Shown here one piece after another: positions 4,872 to 5,686 of a stretch of 5,686 bases of DNA. The notes beneath the pieces were generated by a model. It was given only the letters and a program-made list of their open reading frames with translations, was not told the origin of the DNA and made no database searches. The stretch comes from Candidatus Bathyarchaeota archaeon. Its GTDB lineage: Archaea; Thermoproteota; Bathyarchaeia; RBG-16-48-13; GCA-020355125. Within the stretch, counting starts at the first letter, position 1, and the number at the start of each line of letters is the position of its first letter. The stretch is from contig DAOVBJ010000070.1 of NCBI GenBank assembly GCA_030670615.1, positions 1 through 5,686 of the forward strand. The letters run 5' to 3'. Position numbers and translations under genes: made by a program.

Positions 4872-5686
4872 TTATTTTAGGGAGAAGAGTTGTGTGCGAC
4901 CGTCCAAGTGAGCGGTTAAGATGTCTCCGTTAGGCGCTACTGCGATGGCGTGGGCTGATGAGAGCTGTCCACAGCCGCTTCCAGGAGCTCCGAAGAAGCC
5001 AATAATAGTTCCTGAGGCGTCAACCTTGGTCACGCGGGCGTTCGTTCCATCACATATGTAGAAATAGCCGTCTGACGCGTAGACGATGTCGAAGGGTTTA
5101 CCAATGTGCGTCCACTGTCGCAGGAACTCTCCCTCGGGAGTGAAGATCTGGACACGCCATTTGGTGCGGTCAGCTACATAGACAAGGCCGTTACGATCTG
5201 CTGTGATGCCGTGGGGTAACACAAACTGGCCTCGTCCCTCGCCCTCTGACCCCCACTGCCCGATGAAGTTCAGGTCCTTGTCGAAGTAGGCGACGCGTTT
5301 ATTGCCGTACCCATCGGAGACGTAGAATCGGCCCGTTGACCCGAAGGCGATGTCCGTTGGTTGATTGAAGTGCGTTCCATCCTCCCCAGGAACCCCCTTC
5401 GTCCCAAGGGTCTTGAGAAGCTTGCCATCAGGAGAATAATAGTATAGGACGTGTCCTCCGTCATCAATCAACCAGACATTATCCCGCTCATCGCATTGAC
5501 ACATGTGGGGGCGGACGTAGACGCCTTCCCCCCAAGAATTTGTTAAAGATCCCTCTCTATTGAAGCAGAGGAGAGGCGGAGCCCTCTTCCCCCGGTGATA
5601 TACATAGTAACGATTCTTCGTATCGACTGCTACGCCCGCGACTCCCACCCCAATTCCTCCACCAACACCGCCCAACATCCAGCCGT
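4872..5686 (-). CDS. NHL beta-propeller, PAL-like lyase homologue (5' end cut by window)
   Basis: The frame stays open past ATG 5678 to the edge (residues GW precede it), and the ATG sits in a Gly-rich strand just before the first blade, so the true start is probably outside. Numbering from ATG 5678 gives 268 residues with repeated NHL blades, e.g. 13-40, 55-84, 103-132, 150-180, 193-219 and 239-265. It closely resembles the catalytic core of peptidyl-alpha-hydroxyglycine alpha-amidating lyase (rat PAM): THFNQPTDIAF and VSDGYGNKR here against NHFCQPTDVAV and VSDGYCNSR. Residues equivalent to PAL R533, H585, Y654, H690 and H786 appear as R29, H58, Y124, H156 and H243, giving the three-His metal site and the catalytic Arg and Tyr. 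The last motif is SAHAI rather than MPHDI, so M784 and the calcium-linked D787 are absent. Archaeal function is unknown: a lyase on alpha-hydroxyamide-like substrates or a structural propeller. It is much more GC-rich than the cupin gene. Confidence 0.82.
   Translation of the reverse strand, partial: GWMLGGVGGGIGVGVAGVAVDTKNRYYVYHRGKRAPPLLCFNREGSLTNSWGEGVYVRPHMCQCDERDNVWLIDDGGHVLYYYSPDGKLLKTLGTKGVPGEDGTHFNQPTDIAFGSTGRFYVSDGYGNKRVAYFDKDLNFIGQWGSEGEGRGQFVLPHGITADRNGLVYVADRTKWRVQIFTPEGEFLRQWTHIGKPFDIVYASDGYFYICDGTNARVTKVDASGTIIGFFGAPGSGCGQLSSAHAIAVAPNGDILTAHLDGRTQLFSLK

Noticed and set aside
4872..5686. SMP-30/gluconolactonase as the missing lactonase of the sugar-acid pathway
   Set aside because: The blade motifs and His/Tyr/Arg set match the NHL/PAL type, not the SMP-30 metal site.
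1..5686. CRISPR arrays, transposases, integrases, tRNA/rRNA genes, toxin-antitoxin or defence genes
   Set aside because: None seen on either strand; no regularly spaced repeats, terminal inverted repeats or cloverleaf-like sequences noticed.

Overview
The window looks like a piece of an archaeal chromosome carrying accessory carbon metabolism genes. The archaeal call rests on promoter architecture. The cupin gene has an AT-only TATA box (4443-4453) centred about 29 nt before its ATG and no ribosome binding site, which is the classic leaderless arrangement. The PLP-enzyme gene also has a TATA-like box at a near-leaderless distance. One gene starts at TTG behind a GGTG-type ribosome binding site, and plus-strand genes are followed by T-runs. 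The lineage cannot be fixed from this sequence; an uncultivated mesophilic or moderately thermophilic archaeon is a guess.

Layout: (1) 1-690, plus strand, C-terminal half of a major facilitator transporter cut by the window edge. (2) 845-1897, minus strand, convergent with it, a PLP-dependent enzyme of the D-cysteine desulfhydrase/ACC deaminase family. (3) A 218-nt divergent control region (1898-2115) with back-to-back TATA-like boxes and a perfect 12-bp palindrome midway between them. (4) 2116-3030 and 3071-4210, plus strand, 40 nt apart: a class I aldolase/dehydratase of the DHDPS/KDG-aldolase superfamily and a mandelate-racemase-type enolase superfamily acid-sugar dehydratase. (5) A 266-nt gap with a hairpin, a T-rich tract and a promoter. 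(6) 4477-4818, plus strand, a small single-domain cupin. (7) 4872-5686, minus strand, an NHL beta-propeller resembling peptidyl-alpha-hydroxyglycine alpha-amidating lyase (PAL), cut by the right edge.

How they may work together: the dehydratase would convert an aldonate to a 2-keto-3-deoxy acid, and the DHDPS-family enzyme would cleave or further dehydrate it. This is the logic of the archaeal non-phosphorylative or semi-phosphorylative Entner-Doudoroff routes or of pentonate oxidation. The transporter could import the substrate. The PLP lyase shares the divergent control region and may be co-regulated. No dehydrogenase, lactonase, sugar-acid kinase or regulator gene lies in the window, so the substrate is not determined. 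The PAL-like gene is much more GC-rich than the cupin beside it and is probably an independent unit.

The least ordinary features are the PAL-like propeller with a largely conserved catalytic set, the PLP enzyme with an unusual serine-loop motif, four copies of the 8-bp palindrome AGCTAGCT (three just after stop codons), and the centred operator-like palindrome. I see no mobile element, CRISPR array, tRNA or rRNA. I do not see a clear-cut novel defence or mobile system.
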